Notes: a model not told the origin generated them from the letters alone. Positions 54,767-64,000 are shown, numbered from the stretch's first letter. The stretch: DNA of 64,000 bases from Streptomyces griseiscabiei (GCF_020010925.1 NZ_JAGJBZ010000002.1:310001-374000); one strand, 5' to 3'. Numbers and translations are program-made.

Positions 54767-54810
54767 GTCAACCAGAGTTGACGTGGTCGCCCGCGTCAAC
54801 GTAGGTTGAC
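54767..54810. promoter_or_regulatory. Two perfect GTCAAC-N4-GTTGAC operators
   Basis: GTCAACCAGAGTTGAC (54767-54782) and GTCAACGTAGGTTGAC (54795-54810): identical 6-bp arms, 4-bp centres, 28 bp apart. They end 3 bp before the ATG of the HTH gene, so binding would block its expression. They do not match the ClgR (GTTCGC-N5-GCGAAC) site. Confidence 0.75.
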
Positions 54811-54813
54811 ATC

Positions 54814-55023
54814 ATGACCGAAGCAACGGATCTCGCCGAGCGCGCGGGCGATCGCGACCCCCGGATCGGACTGCGGGCCGTCGCCGCGCTGCGGAGGCTG
54901 CTGGAGCAGCTGGAGTCGGTGCAGGTGCGCAGTGCGCGCAATCAGGGCTGGTCGTGGCAGGAGATCGCCGCGGAACTCGGCGTCAGCAGGCAGGCCGTGC
55001 ACAAGAAGTACGGGAGGCATTGA
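54814..55023 (+). CDS. Small helix-turn-helix protein
   Basis: 69 residues. C-terminal HTH WSWQEIAAELGVSRQAVHKKYGRH preceded by a helical dimerisation-like segment (LRAVAALRRLLEQLESVQVRSARNQ). Probably the repressor that binds the two upstream operators and regulates itself and the ClpN-domain gene, whose ATG overlaps its stop (TGATG). Confidence 0.82.
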   Translation: MTEATDLAERAGDRDPRIGLRAVAALRRLLEQLESVQVRSARNQGWSWQEIAAELGVSRQAVHKKYGRH

Positions 55024-55604
55024 TGTTCGAACGGTTTACGAAGGACGCCCGCGCCGTGGTTGTGGGAGCGGTGGACCACGCCGAGCGCGCCCATGCCGGG
55101 GAGGTCACCGAGGAGCATCTCCTGCTCTCCCTGCTGGACCGCGAGGCCGGCCGCGCGTCGTTCGCCCTGGCCGCGCTGGGGCTCGCCGAGACGGATCGCC
55201 GGACCTCCGTGCGGCGGGGTCTCGCCGAGGCACGCCGCCGGGGTGGCCTCTCCCGCGCCGACATGGACGCCCTCTCGGGCCTCGGTATCGACCTCTCCGA
55301 GATCGTCTCCCGCGTCGAAGAGGCCCACGGGGCGGGGGTGTTGGAGCCGGGCGGGTCCCGTGGGCGGAGTGGCTGGGGGCGTCTCTCCGGTCACCGGCCC
55401 TTCACCCGTGACGCCAAGGATGTACTCACCCGCTCCCTCCGCACCGCCCACGCCCACCGCGACCGTCACATCGGCGACGAGCATCTTCTGCTCGCCCTCA
55501 CCATCCGCCCCGGTGTCCCGGCCGAGGTTCTCGCCGACCACGGGGTGACGTACGAGGCGCTGGAGCGGGTTCTTTATGGCGTGGGGGAGGCCAAGGCGGG
55601 GTGA
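55023..55604 (+). CDS. Clp N-terminal domain protein
   Basis: 193 residues with two Clp_N repeats: MFERFTKDARAVVVGAVDHAERAHAGEVTEEHLLLSLLDREAG and FTRDAKDVLTRSLRTAHAHRDRHIGDEHLLLALTIRPGVPAEVLADHGV. No AAA+ domain is attached, so it may act as a stand-alone adaptor or chaperone-recruiting module for ClpC/ClpP, or sense protein stress. Coupled to the HTH gene. Confidence 0.87.
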   Translation: MFERFTKDARAVVVGAVDHAERAHAGEVTEEHLLLSLLDREAGRASFALAALGLAETDRRTSVRRGLAEARRRGGLSRADMDALSGLGIDLSEIVSRVEEAHGAGVLEPGGSRGRSGWGRLSGHRPFTRDAKDVLTRSLRTAHAHRDRHIGDEHLLLALTIRPGVPAEVLADHGVTYEALERVLYGVGEAKAG

Positions 55605-55686
55605 CTTGGGAGAACCTGCGTCTGCTTGGGGCGGGTTGGGGGTGGGGGTGATGTGCGTTGCGGGGTGTTCGTTCGTCGTGGCTTGT

Positions 55687-55764
55687 CGCGCAGTTCCTCG
55701 CGCCCCTCTGGGGCAGGGGTAGGGGCTGCGCCCCTTGCCGCCTGCCCCCGGAGGGCGCAGCCCC
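55687..55764. repeat. Second copy of intergenic palindrome family
   Basis: Begins with CGCGCAGTTCCTCGCGCCCC, near-identical to part of the repeat at 53531-53550, followed by GGGGCTGCGCCC/GGGCGCAGCCCC arms (55722-55733, 55753-55764). It directly abuts the PadR gene stop codon and probably works as a terminator. Confidence 0.7.
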
Positions 55765-55765
55765 T

Positions 55766-56839
55766 CTATCCCTTTGGTGTTCGCAGGGTCACCCCGATGT
55801 GCGCCGCCGCCGTCGACAGATGGCGGCGGGCGTCTCGGAGTTGGTCCTCGGTCACGCCGTGGTCGCGGGCCGCGTCGCGGATGTCGTCGCGGAAGCGGTC
55901 CAGGAGGCGGTCGAGGTCGCGGGCCGGGTCGCCCGTGGGGGTCTCGTGCGCCCAGGCGGGTTCGTAGGCGGCGGGGAACTCCTCGGGGGTGGTCGAGTAC
56001 TCGGGCTCCCCCGAGCCGGTGTGTGTTCCGGCCCTGTCCCTACCCGCGCCCGGCCGCCCGAAGCCGAAGTCCTTGCCGAACTCCTTCCCGAAGTCCTTGC
56101 CGTACTCGCCGAACTCCTTGGCCAGTTCGGTCAGGCCCTCGCGGACGCCCGTCGGCCAGTCGCCCCGGGTGAAGTGGTCCTGGACGTGGTCCTGGACCCG
56201 CTTGGCGATGCGCTGCAGCTCCTCCTGGGCCTGGGTGCGGGCGTGCTCCTGGGCCTCCTTGGCCTGGCGGCGGGCGCGCTGGGCCTCCTCGCGGGCGCGG
56301 CGGCTCTCGTCCTTGGCGCGGCGGGCCTGTTCCTTCCACTCCTGCTTGACGCGGCGCATCTCCTCCTTCGCGGCGCGCCAGGACTCGTGGTCGGCGTACG
56401 CCCCGAACTCCCCGAGCGGGCCATGCTCGCCCTCGCCTGCCCCGCCGCCCTTGCGCGCCTCGGAGGCCGCCGCCCGCATCTCGCGGCGCAGGTCGCCCGC
56501 GGCGCCCCGGACATCGGCCCGGATCTCGGCGGCCAGCTCCGCCACCGACTCGCGGATCTCCAGCTCCAGATCGGCCAGCTCACCGCTGCGGTCGGCCAGT
56601 TCGGCGCGGCCCGCGTCGGTGATCGCGTACACCTTGCGGCCGCCCTCGGTGGTGTGGGTGACCAGGCCCTCGGCCTCCAGCTTGGCCAGGCGGGGGTAGA
56701 CGGTGCCGGCCGAGGGTGCGTACAGGCCCTGGAAGCGCTCCTCCAGCAGGCGGATCACCTCGTAACCATGGCGTGGCGCCTCGTCCAGCAGCTTCAGCAG
56801 ATACAGCCGCAGGCGTCCGTGGGCGAAGACGGGAGGCAT
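55766..56839 (-). CDS. PadR-family transcriptional regulator with long coiled-coil extension
   Basis: 357 residues. The N-terminal PadR winged helix (LRLYLLKLLDEAPRHGYEVIRLLEERFQGLYAPSAGTVYPRLAKLEAEGLVTHTTEGGRKVYAITDAGRAEL) is standard; it is followed by a long charged coiled coil (EEMRRVKQEWKEQARRAKDESRRAREEAQRARRQAKEAQEHA, ~160-210) and a C-terminal tail. This is over twice the usual PadR size. ATG 56839, one base after the DUF4097 stop. Confidence 0.88.
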   Translation of the reverse strand: MPPVFAHGRLRLYLLKLLDEAPRHGYEVIRLLEERFQGLYAPSAGTVYPRLAKLEAEGLVTHTTEGGRKVYAITDAGRAELADRSGELADLELEIRESVAELAAEIRADVRGAAGDLRREMRAAASEARKGGGAGEGEHGPLGEFGAYADHESWRAAKEEMRRVKQEWKEQARRAKDESRRAREEAQRARRQAKEAQEHARTQAQEELQRIAKRVQDHVQDHFTRGDWPTGVREGLTELAKEFGEYGKDFGKEFGKDFGFGRPGAGRDRAGTHTGSGEPEYSTTPEEFPAAYEPAWAHETPTGDPARDLDRLLDRFRDDIRDAARDHGVTEDQLRDARRHLSTAAAHIGVTLRTPKG

Positions 56840-56840
56840 G

Positions 56841-57944
56841 TCAGAGCACCTTCTTGTCGATCGTGCGGTCGGCCGCGGACTCGGCCTCGGCCGGGGTGTC
56901 ACTGTCGCTGTCGGTCCCGGTGGCGGTCGAGCCGTCGATCGGGGCGGTGCTCGGGATGTCACCAGGGCCGTCGGAAGGATTGTCGGTCATGGTCCCGGGG
57001 CGGGCGGTGGGCGCGGGGGTCGGCGGAGCGCCTGGCGGGGCCTCGGGCGCACGCTCCGTCGCGCTCCCGCTCCTGCTCCCGCTCTTGCTCGCGCCTGGCG
57101 GCTCGCCCGCCTCCCCGTCCCACGACGGTGTGTCCTCCGCCGGGGGCCTGCGGAGGAGGGCGATGGAGCCGGAGACGGTGGTGGCCTTGAGGCGGCCGTT
57201 GCCCGTGCCGAGGCGGCCGGTGACCTTGTGGGCGCCCCAGGGGCCGCTGACGCGGAGGTCCTCGAAGGCGTTGGAGATGGTGCCGCCGGCGGTCTGGGCC
57301 TCGACCTCGGCGTCGGTCGGGTGGGGGAGGCGCAGGGCGATCTCGCCGGAGACGCTGGTGAGGCCGATGTCGGTGGGGCCGCCCGTCGGGTCGAGGTCGA
57401 GGATGATGGAGCCGCTCACCGAGTCGGCCTTCACGGTGGGGCAGGAGCCCTCCACGACGGTCAGGTCGCCGGAGACGGAGCTGAGCCGGAGGTCGCCCGT
57501 GAGGGCCTGTGCCTCCACATTGCCCGAGACCGTGGTGGCGCGCACCGGGCCCGACAGGCCGACCAGGGTGGTGTCTCCCGAGATGCCCTTCACCTCCGTA
57601 CGCCCGCCCAGTCCGGACACGACGGCCGTGGCGCCGACCACGCCCACCTCGACACGGGTGCCCGTCGGGACGGCGAGGGACACCAGGACGCTGCGCCGCC
57701 AGCCCTTGCGGTCGAGCCACTTCAGGAAGCCCTTCCAGGGCAGATCGTCGTAGGCCACGGTCAGGGTGCCGTCCTTCTGGGTCACCGTCAGGGGCGGGCC
57801 CTCGACGTCCGACACCTCCAGACGGGCGGCAGCCTCGTCGGTGCCCACCACGTTCACCGTGCCGTTGACGACCCGCACGTGCAGTGCCGTCACCGGTTCG
57901 TCGAACGTGAGCTTCCGCGGCTCGGCGACGGACCACTCGGACAT
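56841..57944 (-). CDS. DUF4097 beta-repeat protein
   Basis: 367 residues. Repeated short strands with VSG turns (GISGDTTLVGLSGPVRATTVSGNVEAQALTGDLRLSSVSGDLTVVEG) form a right-handed beta-solenoid/adhesin-like DUF4097 domain; the C-terminal ~110 residues are Pro/Ser/Thr-rich and disordered. No signal peptide. DUF4097 plus PadR is a common actinobacterial pair; the function is unknown. Confidence 0.87.
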   Translation of the reverse strand: MSEWSVAEPRKLTFDEPVTALHVRVVNGTVNVVGTDEAAARLEVSDVEGPPLTVTQKDGTLTVAYDDLPWKGFLKWLDRKGWRRSVLVSLAVPTGTRVEVGVVGATAVVSGLGGRTEVKGISGDTTLVGLSGPVRATTVSGNVEAQALTGDLRLSSVSGDLTVVEGSCPTVKADSVSGSIILDLDPTGGPTDIGLTSVSGEIALRLPHPTDAEVEAQTAGGTISNAFEDLRVSGPWGAHKVTGRLGTGNGRLKATTVSGSIALLRRPPAEDTPSWDGEAGEPPGASKSGSRSGSATERAPEAPPGAPPTPAPTARPGTMTDNPSDGPGDIPSTAPIDGSTATGTDSDSDTPAEAESAADRTIDKKVL

Positions 57945-57977
57945 GTGCCGACCTCCTCCATACCCGCAATACGCGCA

Positions 57978-58010
57978 ATATCGCGTCTTCCGTATTCACG
58001 ATATATCGCG
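57978..58010. promoter_or_regulatory. Candidate PadR operator
   Basis: ATATCGCG occurs twice as direct repeat (57978-57985 and 58003-58010) and the second is within the palindrome CGATATATCG (57999-58008). This AT-rich site just upstream of the DUF4097/PadR operon is the likely autoregulatory binding site. Confidence 0.5.
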
Positions 58011-58085
58011 GTCACGGAAAGTCAATACACCCGTTCTGGTGATTCCGTAGGGAAATATGCGGGCAAATCGCCCTAGCGTGGGGGC

Positions 58086-58937
58086 ATGTCGACGGAACGC
58101 TCCCAGGGATCCCGTGCCCCGCGGCCCACGCCCGCCCCCGGCGCGCTGCTGCTCTGCCGGGCGGACCCGGACTCCGTCGCCCCTGTCGCGCAACTGCTCC
58201 GGGAACGCATGCTGCTCACCTCGGCCGGCCGGGAGTGGACCGCGCTCGTGCCCGAGGGAAAGCCGTGGCTGCTGGGCGGCGAGCCCGTCGACCGGGTCCT
58301 CACCGGCTGGGCGACCGCCCTGGCCGTCGGCGTCCCCTGGCCCGTGCTCGCCCTCTGGTGGGACGCCGACCGCGGGGGCTACACCCTCGCCGCGGGCTTC
58401 CGCCGCACCGTCGGCTACGTCTGGCTGGCGAACGGCACCCCGGTCGGCGAGGACGAGGCGATGCGCACCTTCGCCGCCCGGCTCGGCCTGGACCCGGTCC
58501 TCGACACCCAGTCCCTGGACGACCTCACGCGACCCGACCCGGCGGCGGATGTCCGCTCCCGGCTGCTGGGCCTCCTCGCCGTCCTCACCCGAGCCGGAGT
58601 GACCCTCCCCGCCGGGCTCACCCCGGGGGAGCCCGCGGACCGCCTCCGGGAGGTGGCCCGCGTCCAGCCCGGCGTGCAGCGCATCGAGTGGACCGGCTGG
58701 CGCGGGGCGGTCCGCACGGAACTCGACGCCCTCGAACGCGGACGTCTCGGCCCCTGGCTCCCCTGGGCCGGCACCCCCAGGGCCCGTGCCCTGGCCACCG
58801 CCCAGCTCGTCGCGGGCCTGCCCGTCACCGCCTGGGGCCTGTACCGCCGCAGCCCCGGCTGGCTCGCCGCGGGCGGCCTGCTGGTCGCGCACGGCGCCCT
58901 CGGCCTGCTCTACGACCTGGCCCACCCGCGCGACTGA
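58086..58937 (+). CDS. Conserved hypothetical protein, membrane-associated C-terminus
   Basis: 283 residues. A polar domain (about 20-215) with W-rich strands (WTALVPEGKPWLLGGEPVDRVLTGWATALAVGVPWPVLALWWDADRGGYTLAAGFRR) and two hydrophobic C-terminal segments (~238-277: RALATAQLVAGLPVTAWGLYRR, GWLAAGGLLVAHGALGLLYDLA). No family recognised. ATG 58086 with a weak ribosome site. Confidence 0.72.
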   Translation: MSTERSQGSRAPRPTPAPGALLLCRADPDSVAPVAQLLRERMLLTSAGREWTALVPEGKPWLLGGEPVDRVLTGWATALAVGVPWPVLALWWDADRGGYTLAAGFRRTVGYVWLANGTPVGEDEAMRTFAARLGLDPVLDTQSLDDLTRPDPAADVRSRLLGLLAVLTRAGVTLPAGLTPGEPADRLREVARVQPGVQRIEWTGWRGAVRTELDALERGRLGPWLPWAGTPRARALATAQLVAGLPVTAWGLYRRSPGWLAAGGLLVAHGALGLLYDLAHPRD

Positions 58938-59215
58938 CCGCCGGGCTCCGCCGCGACGGCGGCACCGAGATCCGTGCCTCGGCGCAGGTCCGGCCGGAGG
59001 GCCGGGCACGGGACGGAAGCCAGGGGCCCGTGGACGGAAGTCGTGCGCCCGTGGACGAAAGGCGGATGTCCGGCAGTCGGCGATTTCCCTACGGTCGACG
59101 GACCGATGACGACCCGGCCTCCCGACCGCCACGCAGAGGACCCTCATGCCCGCATCGTCCAAGCCTGCCGCACCGCCGCGGCCCCGGCACCGCTGGGCGG
59201 CCGTGGCCGGCCTGC

Positions 59216-59385
59216 TGGTACCTCGGTGAACTCATCGATCAGTACGACGCGGAGGGCGTGCACGGCTGCTCGGCAAGGCCGGGTTCGGGGTCGTGGCGGT
59301 GACCGGCGACGGCGCGTACAGACCCAAGGAGGCCTTCCGCGAGGTCGCGCGGCGCTACGGCGGCGGCCCGGACGTAGCGCGATGA
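59216..59385 (+). pseudogene. Remnant of a glycosidase-like or conserved hypothetical gene
   Basis: Two conserved-looking fragments in different frames: WYLGELIDQYDAEGVHG (59216-59266) and GKAGFGVVAVTGDGAY...KEAFREVARRYGG up to the TGA at 59383. In TIM-barrel-like Streptomyces proteins I recall, these two pieces are separated by a longer segment, so an internal deletion with frameshift is likely. The gap before it (58938-59215) has no clear gene. Confidence 0.5.
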
Positions 59386-59404
59386 CCGAGCGAGGCGGAG
59401 CCGG

Positions 59405-59587
59405 CTACTCGTCCTCGTCCTCGTCGTCCAGCCGCGCCAGCCAGGTCGCCAGCCGCTCCACCGGAACCTCGAAGTCCGGGTTCAGATCCACGAACGTCCG
59501 CAGCTGCTCGGCCAGCCACTCGAAGGTGACCTCCTCCTCGCCACGCCGCTTCTCCAGTTCCTCGATGCCACGGTCCGTGAAGTACAT
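59405..59587 (-). CDS. Small acidic protein, DUF6104 family
   Basis: 60 residues: MYFTDRGIEELEKRRGEEEVTFEWLAEQLRTFVDLNPDFEVPVERLATWLARLDDEDEDE. Highly acidic end and helical body. This small protein is conserved next to the 2-oxoglutarate dehydrogenase gene in Streptomyces, to my recollection. Function unknown. It sits just past the terminator of that gene. Confidence 0.8.
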   Translation of the reverse strand: MYFTDRGIEELEKRRGEEEVTFEWLAEQLRTFVDLNPDFEVPVERLATWLARLDDEDEDE

Positions 59588-59612
59588 GGGTCAAGGATAA
59601 GTGCGCGGAAAC

Positions 59613-59654
59613 GGCCGGGCCGCACCCCCTGGAGAGGGGATGCGGCCCGGCCGC
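59613..59654. terminator. Terminator hairpin of the 2-oxoglutarate dehydrogenase gene
   Basis: CGGCCGGGCCGCA (59613-59625) and TGCGGCCCGGCCG (59642-59654) form a 13-bp stem with an inner CCCC/GGGG pair, 20 bp past the minus-strand stop at 59674. Confidence 0.85.
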
Positions 59655-59673
59655 GTACCGTCTTCGGGCGCTG

Positions 59674-62600
59674 TTACGCCTCGAACACCTCACGCACCAG
59701 CTGCTCCTGCTCGGCCTGGTGGCGCTTGGCCGAGCCGACCGCCGGCGAGGAGCCGTGCGGGCGGGAGATACGGCGCAGGCGCTCGCCGTGCGGGACGTCC
59801 GCGCCGACCGCGAGGTCGAGGTGGTCGATCAGGTTGAGCGCGATGAACGGCCAGGCACCCTGGTTCGCCGGCTCCTCCTGGGTCCAGAGGTACTTCTCGG
59901 CGTTCGGGTACTTGTTGACCTCCGCCTGGACCTCGGCACCCGGCAGCGGGTAGAGGCGCTCGATGCGGATGATCGCCGTGTCCGTGATGCCGCGCTTCTG
60001 ACGCTCGGCCTCCAGGTCGTAGTAGACCTTGCCGGCGCAGAAGACGACCTTCTTGACCGCGTTCGGGTCGACCGAGCTGTCGCCGATGACCGGGCGGAAC
60101 TCACCGCTCGTGAACTCCTCCGCCTTCGACGCGGCGGCCTTCAGGCGCAGCATCGACTTCGGGGTGAAGACGACCAGCGGCTTGTGGTGCGGGTTGTGCA
60201 CCTGCCACCGCAGGAGGTGGAAGTAGTTCGACGGCGAGGTCGGCATCGCGACCGTCATGTTGTTCTGCGCGCACATCTGCAGGAAGCGCTCCGGGCGGGC
60301 GGACGAGTGGTCCGGGCCCTGGCCCTCGTAGCCGTGCGGGAGGAGCAGGGTGACGCCGGAGGTCTGGCTCCACTTCTGCTCCGCCGACGAGATGAACTCG
60401 TCCACGACCGTCTGGGCGCCGTTGACGAAGTCGCCGAACTGGGCCTCCCACAGCACCAGGGACTCGGGACGGGCCAGCGAGTAGCCGTACTCGAAGCCCA
60501 TCGCCGCGTACTCGGAGAGCAGGGAGTTGTAGACGTTCAGCCGCGCCTGGTCCTCGGAGAGGTACATCAGCGGCGTGAACTCCTCGCCCGTCTCACGGTC
60601 GATGATCACCGCGTGACGCTGGCCGAAGGTGCCGCGCTGCGAGTCCTGACCGGCGAGGCGGACCGGGGTGCCCTCCAGCAGGAGGGAGCCGATCGCGAGG
60701 GTCTCGCCCATGCCCCAGTCGATGGTGCCGTCCTCGACCATGCCCGCCCGGCGCTGCAGCTGCGGCAGCAGACGGGGGTGGGCGGTGATGTGGTCCGGGA
60801 CGTTGACCTGGGACTCGGCGATGCGCTTGACGGTCTCCGCGGTGATCGCGGTGTTCACCGCGACCGGGAAGCCGTCCTGCGGGGCCTCGGCGTCGGCGGC
60901 CGTCGCCGGCTGCGCGATGGCCTCGCGGACCTCCGTGAAGACCTTCTCCAGCTGGCCCTGGAAGTCCTGCAGCGCCTGCTCGGCCTCTTCCAGGGTGATG
61001 TCGCCGCGACCGATGAGGGACTCGGTGTAGAGCTTGCGCACCGAGCGCTTCTTGTCGATCAGGTCGTACATCAGCGGCTGGGTGAAGGCCGGGTTGTCCG
61101 ACTCGTTGTGACCGCGGCGGCGGTAGCAGATGAGGTCGATCACCACGTCCTTGTTGAACGCCTGGCGGAACTCGAAGGCCAGCCGCGCGATGCGGACGAC
61201 GGCCTCGGGGTCGTCGCCGTTCACATGGAAGATCGGGGCCTCGATCATGCGGGCCACGTCGGTGGCGTACATCGAGGAACGCGACGACTCGGGAGCCGCC
61301 GTGAAGCCGACCTGGTTGTTGATGACGATGTGGACCGTGCCGCCGGTGCGGTAACCCCGCAGCTGCGACATGTTCAGGGTCTCGGCCACCACGCCCTGGC
61401 CCGCGAAGGCCGCGTCGCCGTGCAGGGCCACCGGCAGGACGGTGAAGTCCGTGCCGCCCTTGTTGATGATGTCCTGCTTGGCGCGCGCGACGCCCTCCAG
61501 GACCGGGTCGACCGCCTCCAGGTGCGAGGGGTTCGCGACCAGGCTGACCTTGATCTGCTCGCCGTCGAGGCCGGTGAAGGTGCCCTCGGCGCCCAGGTGG
61601 TACTTCACGTCGCCGGAGCCGTGCATCGACTTCGGGTCGAGGTTGCCCTCGAACTCGCGGAAGATCTGCGCGTACGACTTGCCGACGATGTTGGCGAGGA
61701 CGTTCAGCCGGCCGCGGTGGGCCATGCCGATGACGACCTCGTCGAGACGGGACTCCGCCGCCGAGTCGATGACCGCGTCGAGCAGCGGGATGACGGACTC
61801 GCCGCCCTCCAGGCTGAAGCGCTTCTGGCCGACGTACTTCGTCTGCAGGAAGGTCTCGAAGGCCTCCGCCGCGTTCAGCCGGCGCAGGATCCGCAGCTGC
61901 TCCTCGCGCTCCGGCTTGCTGTGCGGGCGCTCGATGCGGTCCTGGATCCAGCGGCGCTGCTTCGGGTCCTGGATGTGCATGAACTCGACGCCGGTGGTGC
62001 GGCAGTACGAGTCGCGCAGGACGCCGAGGATGTCGCGGAGCTTCATCAGGGACTTGCCGGAGAAGCCGCCGACGGCGAACTCGCGCTCCAGGTCCCACAG
62101 GGTGAGCCCGTGCTCGGTGATGTCCAGGTCGGGGTGCTTGCGCTGGCGGTACTCCAGCGGGTCGGTGTCGGCCATGACATGGCCGCGGACCCGGTAGGAG
62201 TGGATCAGCTCGAAGACCCGTGCGGCCTTGGTGACGTCGTCGTCGTGGCTGGCGTCGATGTCCTTGAGCCAGCGGACCGGCTCGTAGGGGATGCGCAGGG
62301 CCTCGAAGATGTCGTCGTAGAACCCGCCCTCGCCGAGCAGGTAGTTGGCGACGATCCGCAGGAACTCGCCCGAGGCGGCGCCCTGGATGACCCGGTGGTC
62401 GTACGTCGAGGTCAGCGTCATGACCTTCGAGATGCCCAGCTTGTTCAGGGTGTCCTGGGAGGTGCCCTGGAACTCGGCCGGGTAGTCCATGGAGCCGACG
62501 CCCATGATGACCGACTGACCGGGCATCAGACGCGGGACCGAGTGGACGGTGCCGAGGCCGCCGGGGTTGGTCAGGGAGACCGTGACACCGGTGAAGTCGT

Positions 62601-63477
62601 CCATCGTCAGCTTGCCGTCGCGGGCGCGGCGGACGATGTCCTCGTAGGCCTGCCAGAACTCGAAGAAGTTCAGCGTCTCGGCCTTCTTGATGCCCGCGAC
62701 GACCAGCTGGCGGTCGCCGTTGGGCTTCACCAGGTCGATGGCGAGGCCGAAGTTGACGTGCGGCGGCTTGACGAGGGTGGGCTTCCCGTCCTTCTCCGCG
62801 TAGTGCCAGTTCATCGACGGCATCGTCTTGATGGCCTGCACCATCGCGTAGCCGATCAGGTGCGTGAAGGAGATCTTCCCGCCCCGGGCGCGCTTCAGGT
62901 GGTTGTTGATGACGATGCGGTTGTCGAACAGCAGCTTCACCGGGACCGCGCGCACGGACGTGGCCGTGGGCAGCTCCAGCGAGGCGTTCATGTTCTTCGC
63001 GACCGCGGCGGCGGGGCCGCGCAGCGTGATGAACTCCGGGCCCTCGGCGGTGGCGGCGGCGGGCGCGGCCTGCTTCGCAGGGGCGGCGGCGACCGGCTTG
63101 GCCGGTGCCGGCGCGGCGGCCGCGGGCTTCGCGGGGGCCGGGGCCGGAGCGGCCGCGGCGGGCTTCGGCGCAGCCGGGGCGGGGGCGGCCTTGGCGGCGG
63201 GTGCGGCCTGGGCCGGGGCGGCGGGGGCCGCCGGTGTGGTGGTCGCTGCGGCCCCCGCGGCCGCAGTGCTCGCCGGAGCCGTGGCGGCAGGTGCGCCTGG
63301 CTTGTAGTCGGCGAAGAAGTCCCACCAGGCTCGGTCCACCGAGTTCGGGTCCTGGAGGTACTGCTGATAGATCTCGTCGACGAGCCACTCGTTCGGACCG
63401 AAGGCCGCAGCGGGGTTCTTACCCGCTTGGTCTGCGTCGGTCGAGATGCTCGAGTTACTGGGGGACTGTGGCGACAC
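59674..63477 (-). CDS. kgd: Multifunctional 2-oxoglutarate decarboxylase/dehydrogenase E1 with E2 succinyltransferase domain
   Basis: 1267 residues. N-terminal E1 peripheral segment ([33 protein letters not shown]), a ~75-residue Ala/Pro linker, an E2-type acyltransferase domain ([65 protein letters not shown]), then the ThDP-dependent E1 ([70 protein letters not shown]). This is the actinobacterial KGD/OdhA type that joins E1 and succinyltransferase in a single chain and works with E2p/Lpd in a mixed complex of the TCA cycle. GTG 63477 ([10 protein letters not shown]) fits known family starts. Confidence 0.96.
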   Translation of the reverse strand: MSPQSPSNSSISTDADQAGKNPAAAFGPNEWLVDEIYQQYLQDPNSVDRAWWDFFADYKPGAPAATAPASTAAAGAAATTTPAAPAAPAQAAPAAKAAPAPAAPKPAAAAPAPAPAKPAAAAPAPAKPVAAAPAKQAAPAAATAEGPEFITLRGPAAAVAKNMNASLELPTATSVRAVPVKLLFDNRIVINNHLKRARGGKISFTHLIGYAMVQAIKTMPSMNWHYAEKDGKPTLVKPPHVNFGLAIDLVKPNGDRQLVVAGIKKAETLNFFEFWQAYEDIVRRARDGKLTMDDFTGVTVSLTNPGGLGTVHSVPRLMPGQSVIMGVGSMDYPAEFQGTSQDTLNKLGISKVMTLTSTYDHRVIQGAASGEFLRIVANYLLGEGGFYDDIFEALRIPYEPVRWLKDIDASHDDDVTKAARVFELIHSYRVRGHVMADTDPLEYRQRKHPDLDITEHGLTLWDLEREFAVGGFSGKSLMKLRDILGVLRDSYCRTTGVEFMHIQDPKQRRWIQDRIERPHSKPEREEQLRILRRLNAAEAFETFLQTKYVGQKRFSLEGGESVIPLLDAVIDSAAESRLDEVVIGMAHRGRLNVLANIVGKSYAQIFREFEGNLDPKSMHGSGDVKYHLGAEGTFTGLDGEQIKVSLVANPSHLEAVDPVLEGVARAKQDIINKGGTDFTVLPVALHGDAAFAGQGVVAETLNMSQLRGYRTGGTVHIVINNQVGFTAAPESSRSSMYATDVARMIEAPIFHVNGDDPEAVVRIARLAFEFRQAFNKDVVIDLICYRRRGHNESDNPAFTQPLMYDLIDKKRSVRKLYTESLIGRGDITLEEAEQALQDFQGQLEKVFTEVREAIAQPATAADAEAPQDGFPVAVNTAITAETVKRIAESQVNVPDHITAHPRLLPQLQRRAGMVEDGTIDWGMGETLAIGSLLLEGTPVRLAGQDSQRGTFGQRHAVIIDRETGEEFTPLMYLSEDQARLNVYNSLLSEYAAMGFEYGYSLARPESLVLWEAQFGDFVNGAQTVVDEFISSAEQKWSQTSGVTLLLPHGYEGQGPDHSSARPERFLQMCAQNNMTVAMPTSPSNYFHLLRWQVHNPHHKPLVVFTPKSMLRLKAAASKAEEFTSGEFRPVIGDSSVDPNAVKKVVFCAGKVYYDLEAERQKRGITDTAIIRIERLYPLPGAEVQAEVNKYPNAEKYLWTQEEPANQGAWPFIALNLIDHLDLAVGADVPHGERLRRISRPHGSSPAVGSAKRHQAEQEQLVREVFEA

Positions 63478-63890
63478 GGCGGCAACCGCCCTCTTCCGCT
63501 TCACAAGGTGATGGACAGCGGGAATCAAGGCTACGCCCCTGTGGCCGTGAAGGTCAGGCCGAGTCCGCTCTTCGTCGCGTAAGTCACATTGGAAAGCGTG
63601 TTTCGGGGGTGGAAATGGCGGGAAACAAGCGTGGTTCCGGTCCGGAAGGGGGGTGAGGGGTGCGGGCCGGGCATGCGTCGGGTGGGGCCTGCGGGTATGT
63701 GTACGCGGCCCTCTGCCCGAACGCACCTGATCACGCGTGTCCGGCTGGGCGGATCGGGCGTGGATCTTGTGGCTCCGGTTCGAACTTTACGTCAACTTGG
63801 CAGAGATGTAAGCCCCGGGAGAATGAGCGATATTCGGCAATGGTGGGGGGATTCAGCCAGGGGTGATGTGGGTATCCCGGGCCGGCGCTC
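63478..63890. other. Intergenic region upstream of kgd
   Basis: 413 bp with no credible gene; it must hold the kgd promoter and lies downstream of the sensor kinase gene in the same direction. No operator was recognised. Confidence 0.5.
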
Positions 63891-64000
63891 CTAGAAGGTC
63901 GCCGTTCCCTGGGGACGTGAGGGGGCGCCGGGGAGGACGACCTGGATGCGGCAGCCCTTGGGCGACTCGGCCACGCCGATACGGCCGCCGTGGAGGTCCA
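63891..64000 (-). CDS. Sensor histidine kinase, C-terminal fragment (5' part off window)
   Basis: The visible end reads DLHGGRIGVAESPKGCRIQVVLPGAPSRPQGTATF then stop. HGGRI...ES...G is the G2-end of a HATPase_c domain of a two-component kinase. It sits upstream of kgd in the same direction. Most of the protein is beyond the right edge. Confidence 0.8.
   Translation of the reverse strand, partial: DLHGGRIGVAESPKGCRIQVVLPGAPSRPQGTATF

Overview
This is a high-GC actinobacterial chromosome segment, almost certainly from a Streptomyces. The evidence is the codon usage, GTG/TTG starts, a SigB-type sigma factor, a nickel superoxide dismutase with its own maturation peptidase, a giant one-piece 2-oxoglutarate dehydrogenase/decarboxylase, a family 2B encapsulin and typical Streptomyces intergenic palindromes. 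No rRNA, tRNA or CRISPR array is visible. All functions are read from the sequence and remembered family knowledge; no database search was run.

Layout. 0-10 kb: lipid kinase (partial), small membrane protein, stress sigma factor (probable sigH) with a translationally coupled anti-sigma factor, UBP zinc finger divergent from a Na+/H+ antiporter, a ~206 bp MITE-like insertion, a D-cysteine desulfhydrase-like PLP enzyme, a peptidoglycan amidase, and a family 2B encapsulin shell gene coupled to its polyprenyl synthase cargo. 10-15 kb: DHFR-like protein, zinc-ribbon protein, a YciI(DGPF)/ECF42-type sigma module, two VOC proteins, and an AraC-type regulator. 15-21 kb: sugar ABC importer, LacI repressor and a divergent GH32-like glycosidase, probably for a fructoside. 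21-27.4 kb: a three-gene coupled operon (trypco2 protein; a 1487-residue trypsin-like protease/STAND NTPase/TPR/AAA+ fusion; a TPR membrane protein) that looks like a conflict or surveillance system.

27.58-46.35 kb: an ~18.76 kb integrative mobilizable element inserted in the 3' end of sodN. The last codons of sodN are duplicated at both ends. The element carries integrase, excisionase, an XRE regulator, a DUF3631-type ATPase, MobC and a relaxase. Its cargo is a 1700-residue Avs-like STAND ATPase with a degenerate nuclease-like N-terminus, a hypothetical gene bracketed by ~95 bp inverted repeats, an ASCH protein coupled to a stand-alone class I aminoacyl-tRNA-synthetase-like protein, and an XRE-TPR/methyltransferase/anti-sigma-like ATPase cluster.

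46.3-64 kb: the core chromosome resumes with sodN/sodX, a CGNR regulator, a methyltransferase, a glutamate-type ABC importer, malic enzyme, a zinc-binding dehydrogenase, an HTH/ClpN pair behind two perfect operators, a PadR/DUF4097 operon, a decayed gene, the 2-oxoglutarate dehydrogenase gene and the 3' end of a sensor kinase. The most promising candidates for new biology are the trypco2/protease/STAND/AAA+ operon, the STAND cargo of the sodN element and the ASCH/aaRS-like pair.
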